Assembly: GCF_947501165.1 (NCBI RefSeq)
Contig: NZ_CANMUU010000001.1
Coordinates: 682,001-746,000 of the forward strand
Origin: an uncultured Allomuricauda sp.
GTDB lineage: Bacteria; Bacteroidota; Bacteroidia; Flavobacteriales; Flavobacteriaceae
Direction of reading: 5' to 3'
Length of the DNA stretch: 64,000 nucleotides
Part shown: positions 9,496-16,447 of the stretch, piece after piece
Numbering within the stretch: the first letter of the stretch is position 1
Layout: every line of letters starts with the position of its first letter
The notes under the pieces: model-generated
Databases searched by the model: none
What the model saw: only the letters and a program-made list of their open reading frames with translations
Told to the model about the DNA's origin: nothing
Program-made: the position numbers and the translations under genes

Positions 9496-10767
9496 ATGAA
9501 TAAAAAAACCATTGCGGTTGTCGCTTTTGCCCTTTTCTCTCTTTTTTTTGGTGCGGGCAATTTGATTTTACCTCCCCAACTCGGTTTTAAAGCAGGCGCA
9601 CTTTGGTGGCTGGTTGCTTTGGGTTTCTGTCTTTCTGCTGTTTTAATTCCTATTTTGGGTATTATGGCCCATTCCAGATTGCAGGGAACCATGTTTGATT
9701 TTGCCGAAAAGGTATCCCCAACCTTTAGCCTGTTGTACTGTTATATTGTTTACGCCATTTCCATTGCCCTGCCTTCGCCCAGGACTGCTTCGGTAACTCA
9801 TGAAATGGCCATTCAGCCTATTTCAGAAAGCTCATCCTTGATTACCAGCATAGTTTATTTTGCCTTGGTACTTGTATTTGTAATCAATCGTTCTAAAATT
9901 CTGGATATTATTGGAAAGTTTCTGACCCCAGCCATTTTGCTGGTCTTGATTTTGGTATTGGGAATTGCAACGGTTACCCTTACTATATCTTTCGGCCCTT
10001 CCACTTTTGAAAGTCCATTTTCGTATGCCATCTTGGAAGGTTACCAAACCTTTGATGCTATAGGAGCCGTAGTGGTAGGTGGAGTCATCATCATCTCCAT
10101 CAACCTAAAGCATAAGGAAGCAGATTATGAAGCCAAGAAAAAGTTAATCGCCAAAGCTGGAATTCTAGCTGGACTAGGACTCTTTCTAATTTATGCTGGA
10201 TTAATGTTTACCGGAGCCTTATTTCAAGATACCTTTGATGCGGATATTGCACGAACCGCATTATTGCGTGGTATCAGTTTAGCTACTTTGGGCAATGTGG
10301 CGCATGGATTTTTGACCGTCTTGGTGAGCCTAGCATGTTTTACCACGGCTGTTGGTATTATTACAGGTACTGCCGACTTTATTAAAGGACGTTTCGGCAA
10401 TTCGCAAAAAGCATATATGGCAACAGCAGTTCTGGGATGTGTGCTTGGAATTTTGATGGGACAATTCAATGTGGGGTATATTATTGCAGTGGCATTGCCA
10501 GCACTCATGTTCATCTATCCCATTACCATTGTTTTGATAGTATTGAATGTCTTACCTGAAAAATATGCCATACCCAAAGTGTTCCGCTGGGTGGTGGTGA
10601 CCACCATTCTTTTTAGCGTGCCGGATTTTTTAGGAAGCATCGGTTACGGAGAAACCATAACTCCTTTTACTTCTTGGATTCCTTTAAGGGAATTTCATAT
10701 GGGGTGGGTGTTACCTGCCTTGGTAGTTTTTATTGGAGTTAATTTGACCCAAAAAAAGATTGATTAG
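9496..10767 (+). CDS. brnQ: Branched-chain amino acid transporter BrnQ
   Basis: This 423-residue protein is highly hydrophobic, with about 12 membrane segments. The start, FALFSLFFGAGNLILPPQLG, is the hallmark of LIVCS (BrnQ) carriers, which import Leu/Ile/Val with Na+ or H+. Later segments such as GVIIISINLKHKE and TVLVSLACFTTAVGIITGTA also fit. It is a single gene, followed by an inverted repeat before the convergent LytTR regulator. Confidence 0.93.
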   Translation: MNKKTIAVVAFALFSLFFGAGNLILPPQLGFKAGALWWLVALGFCLSAVLIPILGIMAHSRLQGTMFDFAEKVSPTFSLLYCYIVYAISIALPSPRTASVTHEMAIQPISESSSLITSIVYFALVLVFVINRSKILDIIGKFLTPAILLVLILVLGIATVTLTISFGPSTFESPFSYAILEGYQTFDAIGAVVVGGVIIISINLKHKEADYEAKKKLIAKAGILAGLGLFLIYAGLMFTGALFQDTFDADIARTALLRGISLATLGNVAHGFLTVLVSLACFTTAVGIITGTADFIKGRFGNSQKAYMATAVLGCVLGILMGQFNVGYIIAVALPALMFIYPITIVLIVLNVLPEKYAIPKVFRWVVVTTILFSVPDFLGSIGYGETITPFTSWIPLREFHMGWVLPALVVFIGVNLTQKKID

Positions 10768-10778
10768 AATCTGGGTTG

Positions 10779-10832
10779 CACGTATCAATAAAGATATGCT
10801 TCGTTTCAATCAAGCACATTGTCTGATACGTG
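10779..10832. repeat. Inverted repeat in the brnQ / LytTR convergent gap
   Basis: CACGTATCA (10779-10787) and TGATACGTG (10824-10832) are perfect 9-bp inverted arms around a 36-base spacer that itself holds a GCTT/AAGC pair. It lies between the stops of two convergent genes, so it may act as a structured 3' end for either transcript. It lacks a U-run of the usual intrinsic type. Confidence 0.5.
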
Positions 10833-10857
10833 AAGTTCGGGAATTATATATAAGAAA

Positions 10858-11631
10858 TCAAACCTGACCCAAACGTGTTTTTAGCCAGCTAGCTCGTTCT
10901 TGGCTTACCACAATAGTTTCGTGATGTTCGGGATTTAACTCTACAATCAGTTGGCCGCCTTGGCCTGGTTTTATCTTTTTGATGGAATCAATATTAACCA
11001 AAAGTTGCCTGTTTAGCCGGACAAATATATTGGGGTCAAGCTTAGTTTGTAGTCGATTCAGTGAGGTGTTAACAGAGAATTGGGAACCGTCATGAATTTT
11101 GGCAAACACAATTTCACTTCTAAAGAAGTACGCAATCTCATTGGCATGAAAAGGTAGCATCTCGTTCCCTGACTTTAATAAAAAGCGGTCTTTGTTACTT
11201 TGGGAAACAGTATTTGGAAAGTATTTGCTCAACTCAAATTTTTTGGCCACCCATTCCTTAAAATAGTGGTCCTTGGTCCGAAAAAATTTTACTAGCGCTT
11301 CATTCACATCCTTATGGGTCAAAGGCTTGAGCAAGTAGTCAATTCCCGTGGTCTTAAATGCTCTAATGGCATATTCATCATAAGCGGTTGTAAAAATAAT
11401 AGGAGCTTCAAGGCTTGTTTTTTCAATAATCTCAAAGGAATTGCCATCGGACAGATGGATATCCATGAAAACCAAATCTGGATGTGTATTCTTCTCAAGC
11501 CACTCAACAACCACTTCCACACTGGGCAAAGCTGCCACCACATCAATTTCAAAACCAGATTGCCCCAAGAGATTCTCTAGATGTTTTTGTGCTTTGGGTT
11601 CGTCTTCTACAATTATGACTCTAGTCTTCAT
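10858..11631 (-). CDS. LytTR-family response regulator
   Basis: This 257-residue regulator has a receiver domain (residues 1-125; acidic ED pair at 9-10, phosphorylation Asp57 in LVFMDIHLSDG, conserved Lys in YLLKPLTH) and a C-terminal LytTR DNA-binding domain (about 160-255, with FVRLNRQLLVNIDSIKKI). Its start overlaps the end of the sensor kinase gene by 11 bp, so it is the cognate regulator. Targets are unknown; LytTR regulators usually bind short direct repeats. Confidence 0.93.
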   Translation of the reverse strand: MKTRVIIVEDEPKAQKHLENLLGQSGFEIDVVAALPSVEVVVEWLEKNTHPDLVFMDIHLSDGNSFEIIEKTSLEAPIIFTTAYDEYAIRAFKTTGIDYLLKPLTHKDVNEALVKFFRTKDHYFKEWVAKKFELSKYFPNTVSQSNKDRFLLKSGNEMLPFHANEIAYFFRSEIVFAKIHDGSQFSVNTSLNRLQTKLDPNIFVRLNRQLLVNIDSIKKIKPGQGGQLIVELNPEHHETIVVSQERASWLKTRLGQV

Positions 11632-12664
11632 GTTCCGTAGTAATTAAAGGAATTTTTACCTTAAAAGAATCAACATCCTCTTCTATCAAAACATTGGAGT
11701 CCGTTAAAAGGTCATAACGTGCAATTATGTTGCGCAATCCATTCTTCGTACTATGAACTTCCTTTTTTGGATTCCTATTGTTGGAAATTATAAGGTTGTC
11801 CGAGGTCGATATGAGCTTCAGAACAATGTGGTTTTCATTATCAATTCTGTTATGCTTCATTACATTTTCCACCAACTCGTGCAACACCAAAGGAGGAAGA
11901 TACCTTTCCTTTAAATGATTTTTCTTGATTTCATTTCTCAGTTCTAGAGCTTCACCAAAACGTTCCTTGAGCACTTCCAAATATTGTAGCATTACCTCAT
12001 ACTCCTCCTTCGCTTCAATCAGGTTTTCATCTGCATGATTCAGAATATGACGATAGATATTCGACACATTTTTGAGGAACTTTTTTGCCATGTCTGGGTT
12101 CTCATCCACCAAATAATAGATAGTATTGAAGTTGTTGAACAGAAAGTGGGGGTCCATTTGGTTACGAAGCATACTGAGGTTCGCATGCATCATTTCTGTT
12201 TTATAGTTCTCTGTTTTAATAATGGCGCTGTAATAGGAGTCTTTCCATGTAACTAGCCAAAGGATTAGTCCAAAAATCAAGGACAGTAACAGCCCTATTA
12301 AAACAGCAGAAACAATATGTGCCAACAAAGGGGGTTCACTGCCAAGAAGATAATGATCAAACCACTTAAAAAAATAAAATAGCACACAATAGACCAAAGT
12401 TCCTGTCAAAATGGGCAAAACAAAAGAAAGGACATCCTTTACAAAAGGAATACTTTTAAAATTCCATTTTAATACACTTCTTTGGGTAACCCTTATGCTT
12501 TCTAGACAAACAAAAGCCATAAAAACCAAAAGGGTGTTCATTAAAAAGTTGAACCCGGGAGGTTCCTTAAACTGAGAAAAGACCCATATCATAAAAAACA
12601 AAATGGACGAGACTACCAAGGCAATGGATAACCTCATATACCATTTTAATTTTTGCGCTTTCAT
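11621..12664 (-). CDS. LytS-like sensor histidine kinase
   Basis: This 347-residue membrane kinase has four predicted membrane helices (about 12-30, 40-56, 80-100 and 115-139), then a His_kinase domain with H173 in QMDPHFLFNNFNTIYYL. The ATPase part keeps the N-box LVLHELVENVMKHN and a late G-box-like STKNGLRNIIARYDLL. It has no large extracellular sensor, so it may sense within or near the membrane. It is the first gene of a two-gene operon with the LytTR regulator. Confidence 0.9.
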   Translation of the reverse strand: MKAQKLKWYMRLSIALVVSSILFFMIWVFSQFKEPPGFNFLMNTLLVFMAFVCLESIRVTQRSVLKWNFKSIPFVKDVLSFVLPILTGTLVYCVLFYFFKWFDHYLLGSEPPLLAHIVSAVLIGLLLSLIFGLILWLVTWKDSYYSAIIKTENYKTEMMHANLSMLRNQMDPHFLFNNFNTIYYLVDENPDMAKKFLKNVSNIYRHILNHADENLIEAKEEYEVMLQYLEVLKERFGEALELRNEIKKNHLKERYLPPLVLHELVENVMKHNRIDNENHIVLKLISTSDNLIISNNRNPKKEVHSTKNGLRNIIARYDLLTDSNVLIEEDVDSFKVKIPLITTEHED

Positions 12665-12860
12665 CTTTAGTGTATTTTCTTCAGATTTCGATTAAATGTA
12701 GCCAATCATAACAATCCGAAGTTCATTTTTTTCTGAAAAAAGCGCCGTCCTATATGGTTTCACAAGTACAAAATTGGTGTTGACAAGGGCTTAATCGGGT
12801 TTCATGCTTCTAATTTTCCACTTCGCAAAATTCTATAGCAACAACACACTTATAGGTTTC

Positions 12861-12868
12861 TAAATTTG
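12861..12868 (+). promoter_or_regulatory. Minus-7 element upstream of the EreA/ChaN-like gene
   Basis: TAAATTTG matches TAnnTTTG and lies 17 bp before the ATG at 12886. The -33 region has no clear TTG. Confidence 0.45.
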
Positions 12869-12885
12869 AAGACAAACCGTGAATT

Positions 12886-14073
12886 ATGATACTTCGTTTT
12901 TTGTCTTTTTTCTTCTTTGTAAATCTTATTATGGGCCAAACCGATGTTCTTTTAAAAGAACACACATTTGAGGTCGAAGCCTTAGCGGATAAAGAATTTG
13001 TTGCGTTTATAGATTCAGTAAGCCCCAACAATCAGTTTATAATGATTGGGGAGCAACACGGTATAAAAGAGGCAGGTACGGTCACCAACGCAATTTTTGA
13101 CCTCGTCCATAAAGATGGTTTTAATACGCTTTGTATTGAAACCGATGCTTTGGCCGCACGTAAAATAAAAGAAATGGCTTCTTCAAAAGAGCCTTTGACA
13201 TTGGCCAAAAACTTACACCAAAAATTTCCTTTTGCCATTCCGTTCTATAACAATGTATCTGACTATGACCTTTTTTTAAATATTATATCCAAAGGAGGAG
13301 ACATTTGGGGAATAGATCAAACTTTTATGGCCCAATTTCGATTGAACTTTGAGCATCTCTCAAACAATACGGCCAACCCTTCATTGAAAAAAATGACAGA
13401 CGAATTGAAAGAAAAGGCAAAAAAGGCCTATGAAAGTTCCGTAAAGAACAAGTCTTTTAAGGACATGTTCATTTCTCAATACACCAAAGGGCTTCACGAT
13501 AGTCTGTTGGCCACAAAACCCAACCCTGAAGAAACTGAAATTCTAACTCAATTCGAAAAGACCAAAGAGATTTATGGGTATTATTATTCAAAGGACTACT
13601 ATAAGAACAACAATGTTCGTGGGGAACTGATGAAGTCCAATTTTAATGTCTATTATAAGAAAGCCCTTGAAACCAACTCGACCCCAAAGGTGATTTTTAA
13701 GCTAGGAGCTACCCACGCAACACGGGGGTTGAGTATGATGCAGATTTATGATGTCTCCAACTATGTCTCGGAACTTGCGGCTTTCAACGACATGCGTTCA
13801 TTGCATTTTATGGTGGCAGGACTCAATGGAACGGTACTGGAAGGAAATCCATTTGCTGAAATTCCCATACGTGATTTTGACAATACAAAGCAACTGCCTG
13901 AAGAACTACAAGAGGTTGTGACAGACTTTAACAAAAAGTATGTTGTGATACACTTGGAGCCCTTTCGTGAAAAGGCCTATGGCAAAAATTTCTCTGAAAA
14001 TCTCAAAAAATTCATTTTCAATTTTGATGCTTTAGTACTTGTCAATAATGCGGAAGCACTTATCCCTTTTTGA
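12886..14073 (+). CDS. Secreted erythromycin esterase/ChaN/Tiki-like protein
   Basis: This 395-residue protein has a signal peptide (MILRFLSFFFFVNLIMG). The motifs FIMIGEQHGIKEAG (E56, H58), TLCIETDALAARKI (E85) and, later, IFKLGATHATRG form the Glu/His pattern of the erythromycin esterase-like and haem-binding/TraB-Tiki superfamily. Members hydrolyse lactones or bind haem, and the sequence alone does not tell which. It stands alone downstream of a divergent LytS/LytTR operon. A macrolide-resistance role is not supported by context. Confidence 0.65.
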   Translation: MILRFLSFFFFVNLIMGQTDVLLKEHTFEVEALADKEFVAFIDSVSPNNQFIMIGEQHGIKEAGTVTNAIFDLVHKDGFNTLCIETDALAARKIKEMASSKEPLTLAKNLHQKFPFAIPFYNNVSDYDLFLNIISKGGDIWGIDQTFMAQFRLNFEHLSNNTANPSLKKMTDELKEKAKKAYESSVKNKSFKDMFISQYTKGLHDSLLATKPNPEETEILTQFEKTKEIYGYYYSKDYYKNNNVRGELMKSNFNVYYKKALETNSTPKVIFKLGATHATRGLSMMQIYDVSNYVSELAAFNDMRSLHFMVAGLNGTVLEGNPFAEIPIRDFDNTKQLPEELQEVVTDFNKKYVVIHLEPFREKAYGKNFSENLKKFIFNFDALVLVNNAEALIPF

Positions 14074-14090
14074 CTAAAGTGACGTCAATA

Positions 14091-14261
14091 TTAGCTGTTT
14101 TTCTTCCTACGATAGTGATAAATCGCAAAGGCAATCCCTACTAATACGAGAAAGGGCAAAAAAGCTCCGATGACCACCCCTATTTCATAAGATTTGTCCG
14201 GTGCTTCTTGCATCTTTTTTTCAATATCAGGCTGTTGAAGAAGGAATACTAGTGCTTTCAT
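14091..14261 (-). CDS. Small single-span membrane protein (56 aa)
   Basis: The frame starts MKALVFLLQQPDIEKKMQEA and has one hydrophobic segment (about residues 27-49, IGVVIGAFLPFLVLVGIAFAI) ending in a positive tail, YHYRRKKNS. Its ATG overlaps the TGA of the upstream gene as ATGA (14261-14258), a classic translational coupling arrangement. I do not recognise the family; the shape resembles small assembly or accessory subunits such as CcoQ. It belongs to the same unit as the 149-residue protein. Confidence 0.65.
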   Translation of the reverse strand: MKALVFLLQQPDIEKKMQEAPDKSYEIGVVIGAFLPFLVLVGIAFAIYHYRRKKNS

Positions 14262-14707
14262 TTTAAATGTTGTTCTAACTTGGACATTTCTTGAATATAA
14301 AAACCCTTGGTTTGGGAGTCTTCAATACAATCGAATTCAAGATAATTGGCAATGGCTTTACGATAATTTTCCCTAAAGGAAGTGTTTTCACTATCAAAAC
14401 CGTGCTTGTTCTTTGAATTGTTCAACTCCCGAAGCATTTTTTCACATTTGCTTTGTTTTGAATAATGGCTGTTGTCATCCGTAACAATAACAAATGCTTC
14501 TGGATTTGTCTCAAGATACCTAACATTGAAAGTCTCGCCATGTAAAGGATAGTTAAAACTTCCAGCTGGTTTTGGATATAGGTTAAAATCATTGCTTTCA
14601 AAGCTCATTTCCATTGTCTCACCATTTTCAGCTTTTATTAGCACATCGTATCTTATTATGGGTTCTTCATTATATAAATCCCCCGTGTTTTCCCTATCAA
14701 CCATCAT
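14258..14707 (-). CDS. DUF3592-like periplasmic protein, N-terminus uncertain
   Basis: From ATG 14707 this gives a soluble 149-residue product, with RYDVLIKAENGETMEMSF and FNVRYLETNPEAFVIV resembling the DUF3592 beta domain. The same frame stays open upstream to a TAA at 14837-14839. That extension encodes a basic stretch (SKPKKT) and a membrane helix (LLVTLFIWATFLIFFF) but offers no ATG, GTG or TTG. The natural start would be ATG 14845, two codons before the TAA. Either the gene is broken by an early stop, or a rare start is used, or there is a sequence error. The 3' end is coupled to the 56-residue gene. Confidence 0.55.
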   Translation of the reverse strand: MMVDRENTGDLYNEEPIIRYDVLIKAENGETMEMSFESNDFNLYPKPAGSFNYPLHGETFNVRYLETNPEAFVIVTDDNSHYSKQSKCEKMLRELNNSKNKHGFDSENTSFRENYRKAIANYLEFDCIEDSQTKGFYIQEMSKLEQHLK

Positions 14708-14836
14708 CCCATCTCCTCTTTTTCCATATGTATAAATCTGTTTGTTTACATAATCCGTCCCAAAAAAGAAGATAAGAAAAGTGGCCCAAATAAAAAGCGT
14801 AACTAATAGGGTTACCGCTGTTTTCTTTGGTTTGGA

Positions 14837-14950
14837 TTAGACCATGAATGAAAGTGCAAACCGCAGTAAGAAAAGAATCAATATAGATAGAATTAAAAAC
14901 AGGAAGCGATTTCGAACTATAAAATGAAGAAAGCTGATAAATGTTTCCAT
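14837..14950 (-). CDS. Possible 37-residue membrane peptide
   Basis: ATG 14950 opens a 37-codon frame starting METFISFLHFIVRNRFLFLI and continuing as one long hydrophobic helix to the TAA at 14837-14839. It is in the same frame as the downstream DUF3592-like gene, separated only by that stop. It may be a real small membrane protein, or the front part of a larger two-helix protein interrupted by the stop. There is no independent evidence of expression. Confidence 0.35.
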   Translation of the reverse strand: METFISFLHFIVRNRFLFLILSILILFLLRFALSFMV

Positions 14951-15066
14951 AGTTGGTATTGGATGAGATTCGGTTCTAAGAACTCCAAATTTCCCAACAC
15001 CATAGTGTTAAAATTGGTAAACGGTCCTGTTCAATATACAAATCGATACTTTTAATCCACGAAATT

Positions 15067-16359
15067 CTAGGATGCCATCAAATCTTCAATCTCTTCTGCC
15101 TCAATTGGAATATTGCCCATAAGGTTAATAGGGGCGGCATTTTTTTGAATCACCACATCATCTTCCAATCGGATACCCATGCCTTCAGCCGGAATATAAA
15201 TTCCTGGTTCTACGGTGAAGACCATGTTGGGTTTCATAGCGGTTTTAAGTTCGCCATAGTCGTGAGTGTTCAAACCAATATGGTGACTGGTCCCGTGCAT
15301 GAAGTATTTTTTATATGCAGGCCAATTTTTATCCTCATTCTTTACATCTGCTTTATCCAAAAGACCAAGCCCAAGCAATTCTGAGGTCATTATTTTGCCC
15401 ACTTCTTTGTGATATTCCGCCCAAATCACCCCTGGCACCAACATTTTTGTTGCCTCATTTTTTACTCTGAGCACTGCATTGTAAACTTCCTTTTGTCGAG
15501 CTGTAAATTTTCTATTTGCGGGAATGGTACGGGTCATATCACTCGAATAATTGGCATACTCCGCTCCCACATCCATCAAAATCAAATCGCCATCCTTCAC
15601 CTGTTGATTATTTTCTATGTAGTGAAGCACATTCGCATTGTTTCCTGCCGCAATTATAGGGGTATATGCAAACCCTTTGGAGCGATTTCGGATAAACTCA
15701 TGTAAGTATTCAGCCTCCATTTCGTATTCCCAAACCCCTGGCTTTGTAAATTCCAAGATTCTTCGAAACCCTTTTTCAGTAATATCGCAGGCCATCTGCA
15801 TCAATTCGATTTCCTCAGGCTCCTTCACTCCCCGAATCTGTTGTAAAATTGGATTGCTTTTGGCCCAAGAATGTGCAGGAAAATCTTTTTTACATTTTGC
15901 TATAAAACGGTCCTCCCTGGTTTGGGTCTCCACCGCTTGGCGATAGTGTTCATTGGTATTGAAATAGACGGTATCTGCCTCGGTCATTAAATCAAAAAAG
16001 ATTTTATCAAAATCCGACAACCAATAAATGGTCTCAATCCCTGAAACTTTAGTGGCTTGTTCTTTGGTCAACTTGGCCCCTTCCCAGACGGCAATATGCT
16101 CGTTGGTCTCACGAACAAATAAAACCTCACGATGTTTTTTATCCATCGCATTAGGAAAAAGCAGGAGTATCGTTTCTTCTTGATCGGCCCCGCTTAAATA
16201 AAAAATATCGCGGTGCTGTTCAAAGGGCATGGTGCTATCGGCGCTTACCGGATAAATATCATTTGAGTTGAAAACCGCAATGCTCTTTGGCCGCATCTGG
16301 GACATGAACTTTTTGCGATTCTTTATAAAAAGTTGATTATCAATTGGGAGATATTTCAT
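15067..16359 (-). CDS. pepP: Xaa-Pro aminopeptidase (M24B)
   Basis: This 430-residue metallopeptidase removes N-terminal residues that precede proline. The creatinase-type N domain (AMP_N: FLSQMRPKS-like start, MPFEQHRDIFYLSGADQEE) is followed by the pita-bread catalytic domain. Metal ligands are visible: two Asp in LMDVGAEYANYSSDMTRT, His in HGTSHHIGLNTHDYG, Glu in VFTVEPGIYIP and Glu in GIRLEDDVVI. It has no signal peptide, so it is cytoplasmic. It is a single gene with its own divergent promoter. Confidence 0.95.
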   Translation of the reverse strand: MKYLPIDNQLFIKNRKKFMSQMRPKSIAVFNSNDIYPVSADSTMPFEQHRDIFYLSGADQEETILLLFPNAMDKKHREVLFVRETNEHIAVWEGAKLTKEQATKVSGIETIYWLSDFDKIFFDLMTEADTVYFNTNEHYRQAVETQTREDRFIAKCKKDFPAHSWAKSNPILQQIRGVKEPEEIELMQMACDITEKGFRRILEFTKPGVWEYEMEAEYLHEFIRNRSKGFAYTPIIAAGNNANVLHYIENNQQVKDGDLILMDVGAEYANYSSDMTRTIPANRKFTARQKEVYNAVLRVKNEATKMLVPGVIWAEYHKEVGKIMTSELLGLGLLDKADVKNEDKNWPAYKKYFMHGTSHHIGLNTHDYGELKTAMKPNMVFTVEPGIYIPAEGMGIRLEDDVVIQKNAAPINLMGNIPIEAEEIEDLMAS

Positions 16360-16378
16360 GTGAACAAAACGATTTTAT

Positions 16379-16410
16379 CAAATGTAGCCAATTGCGTTAC
16401 CGAAGACAAA
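16379..16410 (-). promoter_or_regulatory. Promoter of pepP
   Basis: On the minus strand TTTG (16407-16410) is followed after 20 bp by TACATTTG (16379-16386), a full Bacteroidetes promoter about 20 bp before the pepP ATG. A weaker plus-strand promoter, TTG (16392-16394) with TACCTTCA (16415-16422) at the same 20-bp spacing, overlaps it and may drive the BNR-repeat gene. Confidence 0.7.
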
Positions 16411-16447
16411 TTCATACCTTCAACCACCTAAAATAAAACAGCACCTA

